Below the pieces are notes generated by a model that saw nothing but the letters and a program-made list of their open reading frames with translations, was not told the origin of the DNA and made no database searches. The position numbers were made by a program, and so were the translations under genes. From assembly GCA_017562135.1 (NCBI GenBank), contig QEYB01000963.1, positions 682,001-746,000 on the forward strand: a stretch of DNA of 64,000 nt. Reading direction: 5' to 3'. This document shows, one piece after another, positions 14,101 to 25,286 of the stretch. Numbering within the stretch: the stretch's first letter is position 1; the number at the start of each line of letters is the position of its first letter. This DNA comes from Dipylidium caninum (taxonomy: Eukaryota > Platyhelminthes > Cestoda > Cyclophyllidea > Dipylidiidae).

Positions 14101-17100
14101 TACTGGTTCAGCCTATGTGTGTGTGTTTGTGTTGGTGTATGTGAACTAAAACGCGGAGGCTCGAGATCGGGCTAGTTGGGAGTTTGCCTTGAGGAAGAGG
14201 GCACGGGACCCAGCATTCGTTTTCTTCTCACTTCTCCCCTTTTCTTATCATCACACACAACTTGGGTGATGGACTCCAGTTAGATTCGCTTCTTTTGATG
14301 AGTGTTGAGTTACACATCACCTCCTCCTGACTCTAAGTAGCAAAAAGGGCCTTTTTGTTCCCCAGCGCTGCTTCAAGTATGAATCGCAGGAGATAGGAAT
14401 GGGGATACCTTCTGGATTGGCCGCTCTCCAAAGTTAGGAGATGCATCGAGCTTGAGGGGTCCACTCGGCGTTTTCGTGTCTTCGTCAGCTTCTCTTTCTT
14501 ATTTTTTGTTGGAATTATAGGTAAAGGACTTGGATGACAATCCTCCCACGATGCTGCAACAGAACTACGCCTTCGAGGTGACGGAGAGCATGCCGAGTCA
14601 CACCGTTGTCGGTCGTGTTGAAGCTACCGATGCTGACAGTTTACCAGAGAATCGTGTCATCATTTATCAACTGCGGGCCCTCACTACAGCTTTGGCAGGC
14701 GATGACACTGTTGCCTCGCCTCTCACTGCTACTGGTGTTGCCACTACTGCTGCTTCCGTCAATGCTGCTCTTCACTTCTTCACTATTGACAGGTGGTTTC
14801 ATTTGAGCCTACTTGATTTACTTTCCACCATTGTGTACACTGTATGAGGCTGGAGTTGTCGTGCGTCAATCTCTTTAGCTTATCGCTCTCCAACTTTCTC
14901 CCCATCCAATTTGTTCCAAGTTTAGAGATAATCTCTGTCTGATTGTGGAGCATTTCTGCACTCTTTAGGGGACGAATGCCAAACTAGTCGCATCAAAATG
15001 GACTTATAAATGTCATCCAGCGTCGTCAAGAGGCATAATTACTGACTTTTTATGTTGACACCTCTCTTATTCCTCCCACCCTCTCCGGAAAGCTATAAAT
15101 GTTACAAGCTAATTGTCACTCATCTGCCTTTTTTCTCATCCTCAACTCCAATCTTGCGAAGGGGCGATGCTGCGATCGTGCCTTGTGTCGACTTCCCCCC
15201 CAGTCGTCGCGACATTGTTGTTATCCCCCACCCCCTCCTAAGTTGATCCCCCTCCTGATGAATCATACGTGGCAAGTAGGCAACAGGATATGACTGGACT
15301 TAAGTTTGAGAGGATTTCCCCTCGAAAGCCTCTGTCTCCTTTCAGGCAATCTGGTGTAATTCGAACAAAACGTCCATTGGACCGTGAGCAAACACCCAAG
15401 GTGATGTTGGAGGTTGTTGCACTCTCGGGATCTCAGGGACGATTTCGAAGCCTCGATGCTAATTATCCCTCCTCCACAGCAACTGTTGTTATTACGGTGT
15501 TGGACAAAAACGACAATGCGCCATATATGATATCACTGGCGTCACCGGACAAGAAACGCGTTCTTCTCGCCGAAGTTATTATTCCACCGGACGGACTTCG
15601 GGGCGACCCACCTGTCTGTGTTCCCTTCCCCTATGCCTTCAGCGACGATGACGATGAGTCTATTGGCAATGGCAATGTCACTGTGACTCTAGACACTAAT
15701 CCAAACTTTGAATTCAATGAAGATCAGACTCGCCTGTGTCTGAAAGCGGATAGGGGCAAGGAGAAGAAAAAACCAGCACCACCTCCACCTCCGGGACGGT
15801 ATTCTCTGAATGTTCTGGCTCAAGACAATCCGAGGGAAATTATTCACCGTCTGACAAAGCGATTTCCCCTAAGAGTGCTTATTCAAAGTCCGGTGCAGGA
15901 ATTTAACGCAGCATTGGGCGTGGCCAGGCATCAGGAATCCATGTCCTTGTACAAGTCCTCTCTAAGCGGGTCAGATTTAGTGACACGACAAGCGGGCAAA
16001 TCGCCCGCTGCGGATCGCATTTTTGGGACGATTCAACGGCCGTCACTTGTAACACCCAATCGAAGTGTAGGTAGCGGTTGGGAGTACAGGAATGTGACAA
16101 TTATCGCCGTATTGGTGTGTATGGCTTGCATACTCTGCATCATCCTTCTGGGCATCCTCCTCTTTATGAAGAAATGTACGCGAATGAAGAATTTCGTAAT
16201 TAAAGGTGAGTTAGCTACCTCACCCACTAACAAAGCCTCAGAGGGCAGGGCTGTTATTCGAATGATCGGGGTTGTCGTGAAATCTTCCTATCGCTCCGCA
16301 ACCCTGATTGGTAAAATCATAGAGTTCAATTTGTTCGTCTTCCTGATTTTGAGTGATTCATCACCGCTCCAATTGGTTAACGTGTCAAAAAATGAGGTAG
16401 GTGTCTTTCCGTCTACCTGTCAGTTAAGGCTACGGCAGGACCTCTGGCCTGCTAACTCTCTCACCTCCACTTGGGCCTCGAGTGGTCCGACGCCTACTGC
16501 GACCTTCCTCGGTCGAGTATACCCTTCCACTATCCTTTATTGGCAGGAATTCCTAAAAGCCCGTTTATTTGGCCATCAAAAGCAATTCGGCTAGTTTTAA
16601 ATTGGGCGTTCGTCCTGCACTATGCAAAAATACGAATAGAGGTATGATAAGCGCCAGTGCCACCGGGTGTGACGGGACTTTATGCAGACATCCCCGGCGA
16701 GCGGCGTATTTTGAGTGCGGCTTTGTCAATGGCCCAGCAGGGAATGAGAAGCATGGCTCTTCGCTCGTGATGAGGAGGGGGGCAAGGGGACAGAGGGGGA
16801 AATAATGCCATCCTCCCCACACATGATGCGATGGTGGTGGCAGATGTCTCACCCGATAAAATTCATTATTTTTGTGAAAGAGGTTTCCATAAAATCATAC
16901 CACTGTGTGTGTCACCACGATTTTCTAGAACCCACATAACTGGGCGCACTCTAAGTGCCCTGAACATTTGTCCACTCGCCTATTCAGTACCAGAATAGGC
17001 AAGATTTTGAAGTTGAGACTTCGTCTAACCTCGAAAGAAGAATATATTGGGATCCCTGACCGATTAACAATGCGTTATCAATTTCTATCACACATCAGAG

Positions 17101-20100
17101 TTGGAGGACAATAAGAAATATGGGTACGGAAGGAGAGAAGAATAGGAGGAAAAAGAGGTCGAGAAGTGATGGTTATCGCTGGCCTATTTGCTACACTCTC
17201 GCACCTAGACGTCCAAATGGGCAGATTGGAGTTGGGGGAGTAGGAACGGCAATGGCGACGTTCCTCCATTTCTCGCCCAATGAGTATCAGTGGGTGGGAC
17301 TCGGTGCTCGTGCCTCCGTCCCACCTTTCCTCCCCCTTCTGCCATTCCCCACGGTTATTTTGACGTGCCATCACTCGCCGAAGTTATTCCATCATCTCTA
17401 CCTCATCTCGCCCCTCCTCTCCTACATGATTCTTCCATTTTTGTCTCTTTTTTTCTGTGATTTCTCAAGCCGTGTTTAGGCCAAATTTGGGGCTATCTTA
17501 CATTCTGGGTGTGGAAAGTAGCGAAAACAACCACACCTGACAGAAACTTTACCTCCACTCACTGTTAAATATTCGTGGCGTAGTTATCAAGCTCGGGACA
17601 TTTGACCGCAGTAATTTCGGTCGAATCTCTCAGTTCTTTGAAAAGGGCAGGGGAGGAGGTTTTCCTAGTCCTCTCTGATGTGTTTCTGAGAAAATAATAA
17701 CCTCAACGGCCTCTCATCCTCCCAATGATCAAAATCCGAACTGATAAAGTGTCTTTGGACGATATTGGTGGGCGTATATTCACCTTCCTGTCTTAATCCA
17801 TTATTTTTCCTCTGTGGCGGGTGGAAATGATTCCAGTGGCATTCTGAACTTTTCCCCCACTCTCGCGTCCCCTCCTCTGTACCTTACTTTTCCTCCTCTC
17901 GCACGACCCGGGGGGTCCTACGTCATTCTCCTCTTTGAGGCGTCGCTGCTTGATGTGGTGCTCAAGTGGGGTGTGACCCATCGCCCTCCCTGTGCCTCAT
18001 GTGAACATGGCCGTCAACGAAGGGTGTCCACCCTCTGTCCTCACCCTTGTCCTCACCCTTTTGCCCCCAGGCATCCGTTGGAGCTGTTATGCGCGCAGGA
18101 TGTAGGTGGGAAGTGATAGACCTTCAATCCTTCCACATCGTAAGTGGCAGGGGTGGGGTGGGGGAGGAACGATTTCTAGCTATTTCCGTGTTGGAGACTG
18201 GTGTAGCCCCAACTAGCAAGGATGACTGTTAAGTTTTGCGGATGCGGAGATGTAAACAAAGTCTCATGTTTGCCAAAGCCTGGTGTATGTGTGCCAAACA
18301 TTCAGGCACTGGTCACTCATTTCTAGAGCCTTCCACTCTCCCTTCAGACCACCATCGTCCAGGCTCCCAGACCAGCGGTCTTAACGCCCCGACACCGGTG
18401 ACTCTGCACGACCTCTCTCCCAAGGTCGCAAAATTTGCTACCGTCGGCCGTTATCCCACCTTCGAAGCAGACCGATACCCTTGTGTAAGTTCCCTACCTT
18501 CCACAAGTTCTTCTGTCTACACGAATAGATTTGATTGCTGAGCTCCACCTACACCTCTTCCTGAGACCACCGAAACTGTTTCCAAGATTTAACATGAAGA
18601 GTGAGAAGTTAATCTCCTCGAGGCTTAGCTTCCTTACCTTAAGAGTAATTCGATTTCGTAGTTGCGAGCGAAAAAGCCCGTAGGGCTAACGCGGGTGGGC
18701 GGACACGGGAGGAAGGGGTGGGATGAATGGGATCGCAGAAGTCGCTTTTCACATCGCGCTGAACGCTTACCAACTGCGCTATCCAACTTGACTGTGCTTC
18801 ACCGCCCGGCCAAGAGAGTCTGAACGAAATCGGCAGAATTAGGGGGTTCAACTTTTACAAATATGTGGAATGGAAGAACATGCTTAAGTGCGCCCCAAGA
18901 TTTACGGGATTTCGGTGCTCTCGACGAGGAGACTAGGCAAGATTCTAACCTCAGGGAGAATTTTATTGCCATCCGGTTAATTCGTACTCCCAGTGGCGTT
19001 AAGGTTCACTAGGTGAAAAATGCGGGATTAAAAAAGAAGGGAGGGGACGGAGAAGGTGAGGAGAGAGGGTGTGTGGGATGGGAATTTTTGCCCCCCATCG
19101 TCATTGAGACTCCACCCGACCCTCTCGACCACAGCGCTGTTGGTGTGGCGTGTGATTCAGACAAAGTGAATTAAAATCGAAATCAGATTCCCTCATCTTC
19201 ACACCGCTTCAGGCTTCCATGGTAAATTATTTCATTCCCACTTCAAAGTTGCATCGTCATCCTCATCGCCTACAATTCATGGTTTACTAACTTTCCGCCG
19301 TTACGGTATTTTCTTCGCCCTATCATTTTTGAAAGGCTGAACGCCACTTTTTAGCATTCCTCCTGACAGTCAGGAGTTCCATGCTGAGCGAGGAGTGGCT
19401 GTAATGTTTCAACGGACGCGCTCTTTTGTGTCTCGATGTGGAAGGCTCAGACAGGCAGGTCCTTTTGTCCACACAGCATGGCTCCGAGTTGCGAGGTTAA
19501 ACTAACCCTAATGGACAGGCTGAAGTGGGAAGACAATGGTCCTTTAGAGTTAGTTTATGAGTGGCGCTGGATGGCGTTTGGGAGGATGTCCGGCCAAGAG
19601 AAAAATAGGGATCTTGTAGGCACTACGGGTTTCGTTCCTCTTTCCCCGTCTCTCCCTCCTTGTCATCTCACGGCATGCGGTGATTGTGAGCTAAACATGT
19701 CCTCTGTAGACAATCAAACTAAATTGCATCTTCATGTAGAACAATGGAGTGAGTCTCTTCCATTCTTTCACGAGGTATTCTTAGTGGAAGAAAGGATCGG
19801 GAGGAGTAGCTGAGTGCCCTACAATAGCGACAATTCATTGTCTGAGGGGTCTCTTTGTGTTTATCTACACCCTACGTTTATTTTTGAAAGGTTGACATCC
19901 AACCTCAAATGTTGGTCACACTGCCACCAGGATCTGAGAAGAGCTTCACCATATCCCCAACTGGACAGGTCGTGGGTAGCGTAATCTACACCGACGACGC
20001 TGGTCGCATGAGCCCCCTGCTCACTCAGAAGAACAACCTCATGTTACCAACCTGTCATGCGGGCAGTTTACAGAAAGTTTCCTTTGGTCCCATTTATGGG

Positions 20101-20538
20101 ACTTCGCGTGTGACCGGTGGCCTTCCTCCTACCGTGTCTGCGGCCAAGTCTCCAGTTTGCTCCATCCCCCTTGTGGCCCAGTATCCTCCCCAAGCGCCGG
20201 TGACCTCGTCATCACAGTCGAAAAATCAGACTTATAGCGTTCTTCTACCCTCAAAATCGTACGATGAACTCCTTCATTGTACTTCCACGAAGACTAACAC
20301 TCTCGAGCGTCGGCAACAACAACCCCTGCTGGGTGCCTACAAAAGCGGTGGAAAGAAGCACCAGGACGACTACCAGACGCCCCTAGAACAGACGGCTAGT
20401 GCCGAGGACCATAATGCCACCTCTCAAAACTACAACTCCGCCGTCTCTTTCACTCCTCTCCAGCTGACTCCGTCGTCCAGCCGGTCCCCCTCTCGCACCA
20501 TGGATCCCTGTGCCTGTGGTCAGGCCAGTTTCGTCTAG
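8112..20538 (+). CDS. Protocadherin, seven extracellular cadherin repeats, one transmembrane helix
   Basis: Calcium-dependent cell-adhesion protein of the cadherin superfamily, acting at the plasma membrane. Six exons join in consistent phase: 8112-9059, 11091-12233, 14521-14792, 15346-16205, 18348-18484 and 19891-20538, giving about 1335 residues. The ATG at 8112 opens a signal peptide (residues 1-25, with a poly-Leu core). Repeat ends of DxNDNxP type lie near residues 180, 321, 439, 563, 702 and 843: DVNDNPP, DENDNAP, NTNDQPP, DANDNPP, DLDDNPP and DKNDNAP. A last degenerate repeat follows, giving seven, as in delta-type protocadherins. Several DRE/DYE motifs and an FxIDxxSGxI motif spanning the exon 3/4 junction support the joins. 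A transmembrane helix lies at about 1039-1062, followed by a cytoplasmic tail of about 270 residues that I cannot assign to a known tail type. The introns (553 bp to about 2.3 kb) hold no other gene that I can see. Repeat number and domain order are clear; the tail exons are less certain. Confidence 0.92.
13280..13298. repeat. TA dinucleotide repeat
   Basis: An uninterrupted alternating TA run within protocadherin intron 2. Confidence 0.9.
18671..18784 (-). other. tRNA-like remnant (pol III A box, possible SINE or tRNA pseudogene)
   Basis: On the minus strand, 18784-18764 reads GGATAGCGCAGTTGGTAAGC plus one more G. This is a textbook tRNA D-arm and matches the pol III A box, with a pairable 4-bp D stem. 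No good B box (GGTTCGA type) and no anticodon or T stem can be folded downstream, so it is not an intact tRNA. A T5 tract, a possible pol III terminator, lies at 18675-18671. It sits in protocadherin intron 5, in antisense. A decayed tRNA or a tRNA-derived short interspersed element is the best reading. Confidence 0.35.
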
Positions 20539-22048
20539 GCAACTTCTCTTCCCTACACTCCCACTCCGACTAAAGTTCGGTTTCTGTTATTTGTTTGTGT
20601 GTGTTTGTACATAAAATTAATATAATTTCATTTGTCTGACCCAAGTCCATGATTTCTGGGAGGGTGGAAGACTCTCCTTCGAAGTGGGATGGGGAGGCTC
20701 GGGCAAGTCTCTCCAATAGGCAGGCACCGACCAACTCCTCTTCTTCCTCCGACCGCGGGCTTGGAGGCGATGTGGACAAGGGGGCAAATGAGGGGCGGGG
20801 TTCCTGAATTCTGCACTCTCGTTAACTTGAGCTGTCCACTATGCGATGTAATTGTTGTCTCCATTGCGACTACTCACTAGGAGGAAAGTGGGACGCATCT
20901 AATTTAGGCAATTTAAACGTAACAAAAGTGGGTCGATCAACACATGACATATTTCTGGTGGGGGAGTCCTCTTCCATCCACCTACGATGAACAAATGTTA
21001 CATTTCATCTTCCCATTCACTCATCCACCGGTACATTTGGGGGAGTAGCAGTGACTTAGGCTTGTTTAACTATCCTTCCACCTGCATGCTCTTCGGTTTC
21101 GAAGTCTTGCCAGTCGGGAGATTAAGGCTGGAGCAGCTTTCAGACTAGGATTTTCAAGGAAAGTAAGTTTAGGGGGGAAGAAGGAATCACCATTTAGGCC
21201 CTGAAATGATCAGCAGTGTCGGGTGTGCCGACAGCACTATCTGGTCACGCAACCAGATTTTGCTCTGTTTACTGGAGATAGCAACAAGAAAAGTTGTAGC
21301 ACCTCAGCATTTCCCTCCTCCGCTTACACCCTCATCCTCCAACTCGCGATTATCATCTCACCTCTGACAAGTGTAGCACACACACACACATGTGATTCCC
21401 TTTCTACCCGCTGTACACGCAGCCTCTCGTCTTGCAATGCATACGGGGGCTTTTAGACCTCCCCTTCTCTCTCTTTCCCTCCCACTCGCTCACTCGCAGA
21501 TTCTATCCTCTCCCTTCCCTGGCCCTCAGCAACTTCTCCACCACCATCACCGCTTTCGCGACTCAGAACGAGATTGCCAGCCTCCCTCCCTTCCCTTCGA
21601 GACGAGCTAAATGGCGCCGCCGGCTGTTGTGTGTTGTAAATGTGTGTGTAGGAATGGTTTTGAGCAATGTTTGTGCATTGAGCATTTCTCGAGATATCTA
21701 TGCGGACAAAGTGCCGAGGGAAGTAGGTTTGTGAGGAATGGGGAATGGGTAATGAGTGTGGTGGATTGTAGCAGGCACGTTGTGTCGTCAATAATCTCGG
21801 CAGAAAGTGGAAATTAGGTTTTCTGTTTCTTCCTCCCCTCCATTCCCTCCATCGTAGAGGACCTTCCAACCAAGCCTTTATAATGAAATCGCCCTCCTCA
21901 GCTTCAGTCATCTTTCTGGATTCTCTAGACAAATTCTTCCACAGCAAGACCAAGAGAACAGGAAAGAGGCGAAATGAGTTGAAAAAGTTATCTCACCGAT
22001 CACGTCTACCTCACCTTTCCAAAAACATCCCAAGTAATAGTTAAGGTG

Positions 22049-22150
22049 ACACCTAGGTGTGACAGGGCAGTCATGTCACCGTGTCTTTGCTGTCCTCTGA
22101 CAAGGCAGTGTGAAGTGTTGCGTGGGTCACCCACCTCACGTGTCACACTG
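22049..22150. repeat. Cluster of inverted repeats
   Basis: A perfect 12-nt palindrome ACACCTAGGTGT lies at 22049-22060. A larger hairpin at 22106-22150 has outer arms CAGTGTGA and TCACACTG and inner arms GTGGGT and ACCCAC around a one-base loop, with a mismatched middle section. GTGACA/TGTCAC words recur throughout. It could be the remnant of a small terminal-repeat transposon or a structured element. No open frame is associated with it. Confidence 0.5.
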
Positions 22151-22317
22151 TCAAAACGGGCACCCCTTGAAAGCATAACACACTTGGATGACTCCCTCCA
22201 GCCCACTTGCCATCCTGATGAGGAAAGAAACTTAATTAAATGAATTTCTACTAAAAATAGGTTTAATTGCCTTCAATTCTATTAAAGTTTAACATTTAGC
22301 TCATGTGTTTTCAATGA

Positions 22318-22327
22318 GGGGGGGGGG
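22318..22327. repeat. G homopolymer run (10)
   Basis: Ten consecutive G followed by a purine-rich tract on the plus strand, in non-coding DNA. Confidence 0.85.
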
Positions 22328-22512
22328 AGAGGGGAAGGAGGAAGGGAAGTGGGCACTTCTGTTACTTTATGAGACAGGACAATTAAAACACCTCACATCC
22401 GCAGGAGAGTCTTCCTAGGCACTAACATGGGTAGGGCGGACCGTGGGACACCAAAACTCCAGACGACCTGTTCAATTGCGGTGGAGATGTAAGGAGCTCC
22501 TCACCTGGCTAC

Positions 22513-22646
22513 TTGAAATACGACCTGCGCGGATGGACCGAGTTGAGGAGGTAATTTTGTATCCAGAAGTGTAGGCCATGGGTCTCGTCTGGTGGCAGGA
22601 GGGCTCGATCCCAGTGGAGAAGACAGTAGACAGAAGACAGGCAGCC
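22513..22646 (-). other. Open, splice-flanked segment on the minus strand (possible exon)
   Basis: The segment starts after a CGCAG acceptor and ends in phase 2 before GTAGCC. One frame is open across all 44 codons, with a high proportion of C in third position and a Trp/His/Leu-rich product that matches no family I know. The donor is weak. It could be an exon of an undetected minus-strand gene, or chance in G+C-rich DNA. Confidence 0.15.
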
Positions 22647-24778
22647 CTGCGATGTGGCAGTGTGACTAGGCTCCATTCGAATACAGTATTATTCACACAG
22701 GGGCATACATCTATCATTACAAACAGTTGTGTGTTTTGTGAAAATGGTCAAATATTCCCTCCACTACCTCCTTCAGACTTCACCTTTTTTTTGCCCACAC
22801 AGACACCTTCTACATTTGGGCTTTTCTTCAACCGATGCCTCTTCTTTTTCTCTTGTCACTTGTCTTATTCACTTTACGGACGTACACACACAAGAAAGTG
22901 TGTTGTGGTGCCACGTCGAGTGGACAGAAAAACAAAGAAAGCGACCGACAGGACGAATGTAGTATTGGGTCTCCTGATTCGGTAGGAGACACCACTCCGT
23001 CCTCTTTCCGGTCTCAACGCCAACCCTATGGAGTGGAGGTGGCCACGTTCCGCCACGAGATGAAATGAGGTAGTGTCGGGAAAAGGGTGGAACCACCGTT
23101 TTCTCAAAGAGTGTTTACAATTTTACCGTCGAAAGTGACGTGGCTCGACTGACCAATAAGAATTGTAAGATTTCGTCGTTGTTGTTCTTCTTAGCGAAAG
23201 TGTTTTCGTGGGATGGAGCAAAAGGGGCGGGGCAGGGGGGCAAGAGACGACAGTAGATTGCACAAAAATGACGGGTAATTGGCCTCGTCCCCGTAGTTGA
23301 TTAAACATTTCCTCCGAGAGCCCAGCCGGCATCTACAGACAGGCCTCAGGATGAGGCTCGTACCACCTGGCCGAGGATACCTGGTGGACGCGAGAGTGTA
23401 CTGCTGAATGGCAGAAGTCATTACTTTGGAATATCAAGAATGCATGTTCTGGTGCCTAAATCTCTCCCCATGGGATAGTCTCCCCCACTCTCACACCTCT
23501 GTACATTCATTAAACATGCATGGGGTGAAGATGTGATTGCTGACTCCCTAATTGTTTCGTTGTCTTTACTCCAACAAAAAGTGACACTTTTTTTTGCCCA
23601 AGTGGGCGTGATCGCCTATTATAGGGAGACAAAATTGGGGATTTAACTTGACCAAATCACCTCACGTATTGGTGTGTGTGCCTGGGGGAATCATCGAGTG
23701 GCTGAGACGTCCTCCCTAGTAATTTGGACTGTGTATTCCTCCTCTTCCCCATTTCTTAATCAACTGAGTGAACGCCCACTAGGAGAGGCAGAGAGGCAGG
23801 GCGGGAGGATGGACGGATGGAAACTTATACGCCTCACAGATATGTTTCCAACTTTTCCTCTCTGTTAAGCAAATTTCAACTGGAAAATTTGCACTCTCGT
23901 CAATATCCGCGTCAAGCTGAGTGATTAATGCACCTTAGTCTCCTTTTCCCTCAATTGTTTTCCTTTTCTCTCTCTCCCACTTTTCTCAATTGTCCATCAA
24001 TCTCGGATGTTAATGGCGGTTGTACCCTGTCCTTATCACGCCTCAAAAAGCGTCCAGCGTCCCTGTTAAACACCTTGTTTAGTTGGTTGGATAACGAAGA
24101 AATGACAAGGAAGTGGAAGGGAGCCACCTTTCTTGAAGGTTGTCTATCTATAACAGACAAAAACTCATACCTGACTCAGAGAGAGGTGAAAGTGGTCAAC
24201 GAGTGTTCCCCTCTACTTCGAGTATTGCCAAGGTATTTGGAGATCTGTAAAATCATTCATATCCACCAAGACAACAAGTTCGGTGATCGAGGGTGTAAGA
24301 AGACCTACACTTTAGTCTAAGGTGTGCGGAAAGCGTGGGTATGTTTTGTTAAACCATCTTTTCTTTCATCTCGCTCTCTCCCACGTTGCCGTGGGGAGCA
24401 TAAGGCGAGCGACTCAGGGCGGCTGACTTCTCACTTCCGTTGTGTTAGGTCTTTGAAGAGTCTCTCCTTCCCCCTCCCCTCTCCTCCCCTTCGCTCCCTC
24501 GCTCTCTCTCCTCCCCCTCCATCCGCATTAGTCCTTTTCACCCTCCACCCCCTCCCACGCCGCCTTCCTTTTTACCCTCCCTCACTACCTTTGCTGTCAC
24601 GACCTAGCGTTAATGACCATCCGTAATTAGCAAGGCGCCGGACTATTGTTTGAGTGAACAACTTAGGCGCACACCGGGGCACTCGAACAAATTAATGCCA
24701 CCTTTCATCTGAAGTCCCCAGGCGCCTTCTTAGGCATCAAAGGGAAGTCAATTCACTCTAATGGACTTAATAACTTAC

Positions 24779-24936
24779 TCGAGGAAGGCAGAAGAGATGA
24801 GGCTACAGCTGCCCTAGTGGGAAATTCACACTGTCCCGGGATAAAACACACAAAATTACGTGAATTCTTGAGAAAGTGGGAGTAGATCGCACCAATGAGA
24901 GTCCGGAACCCTCTGGCCTCACCAATGATGCTGCTC
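24779..24936 (-). other. Open, splice-flanked segment on the minus strand (possible exon)
   Basis: The segment runs from an ACAG acceptor to a perfect GTAAGT donor (complement of 24773-24778). The frame ending in phase 1 at the donor is open and continues upstream of the acceptor; a second frame is also open for most of the length, which weakens the case. I do not recognise the product. Confidence 0.17.
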
Positions 24937-25126
24937 CTGTTTTGCCTCACTTTTAGCCAAAAAAGTGGGACATTAACCGTGGGTGGCTGAATTAGCATTG
25001 GTGCGTAACGGAAGTGCCAGAGGGAGAACATTTCCTATTCTTTAACTGATATGGCCATTCTGCGCGTCAAGGCCAGGGGAGTCAAGCGGACTGTGAAGTG
25101 AAGGCAAAGGAAGAGACTTCAACGAA

Positions 25127-25286
25127 TCAGCCACTGGCAGAAATTGGTAGAAGTGAACCATTTTGGTATAGTCTAGACAGTCCTGTCTGCGGAATTCCGA
25201 TAGGCCCTGACTGTTGACTGACGTCCCACCCGGCAAAGAGTAGCTCTTTCTTGACTCTGTGGTATATCTCAACAACGTGGCCAGGT
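25127..25286 (-). other. Open segment ending in a stop codon on the minus strand (possible terminal exon)
   Basis: After a TTAG acceptor one frame stays open for 52 codons and ends at TGA (25129-25127). The product begins PGHVVEIYHRVKKELLFAGW and looks protein-like, but I cannot assign it. No matching upstream exon was found, so this is a lead only. Confidence 0.17.

Noticed and set aside
18047..18116. Possible extra cytoplasmic exon of the protocadherin after the AG at 18069
   Set aside because: The existing exons 4 and 5 already join in phase, and the added segment would need a donor that I cannot find.
21223..21953. Dense set of open frames on both strands, up to 166 codons
   Set aside because: The products are Ser/Pro/Leu or Arg/Glu/Gly rich, typical of skewed composition, with no domain and no consistent exon structure.
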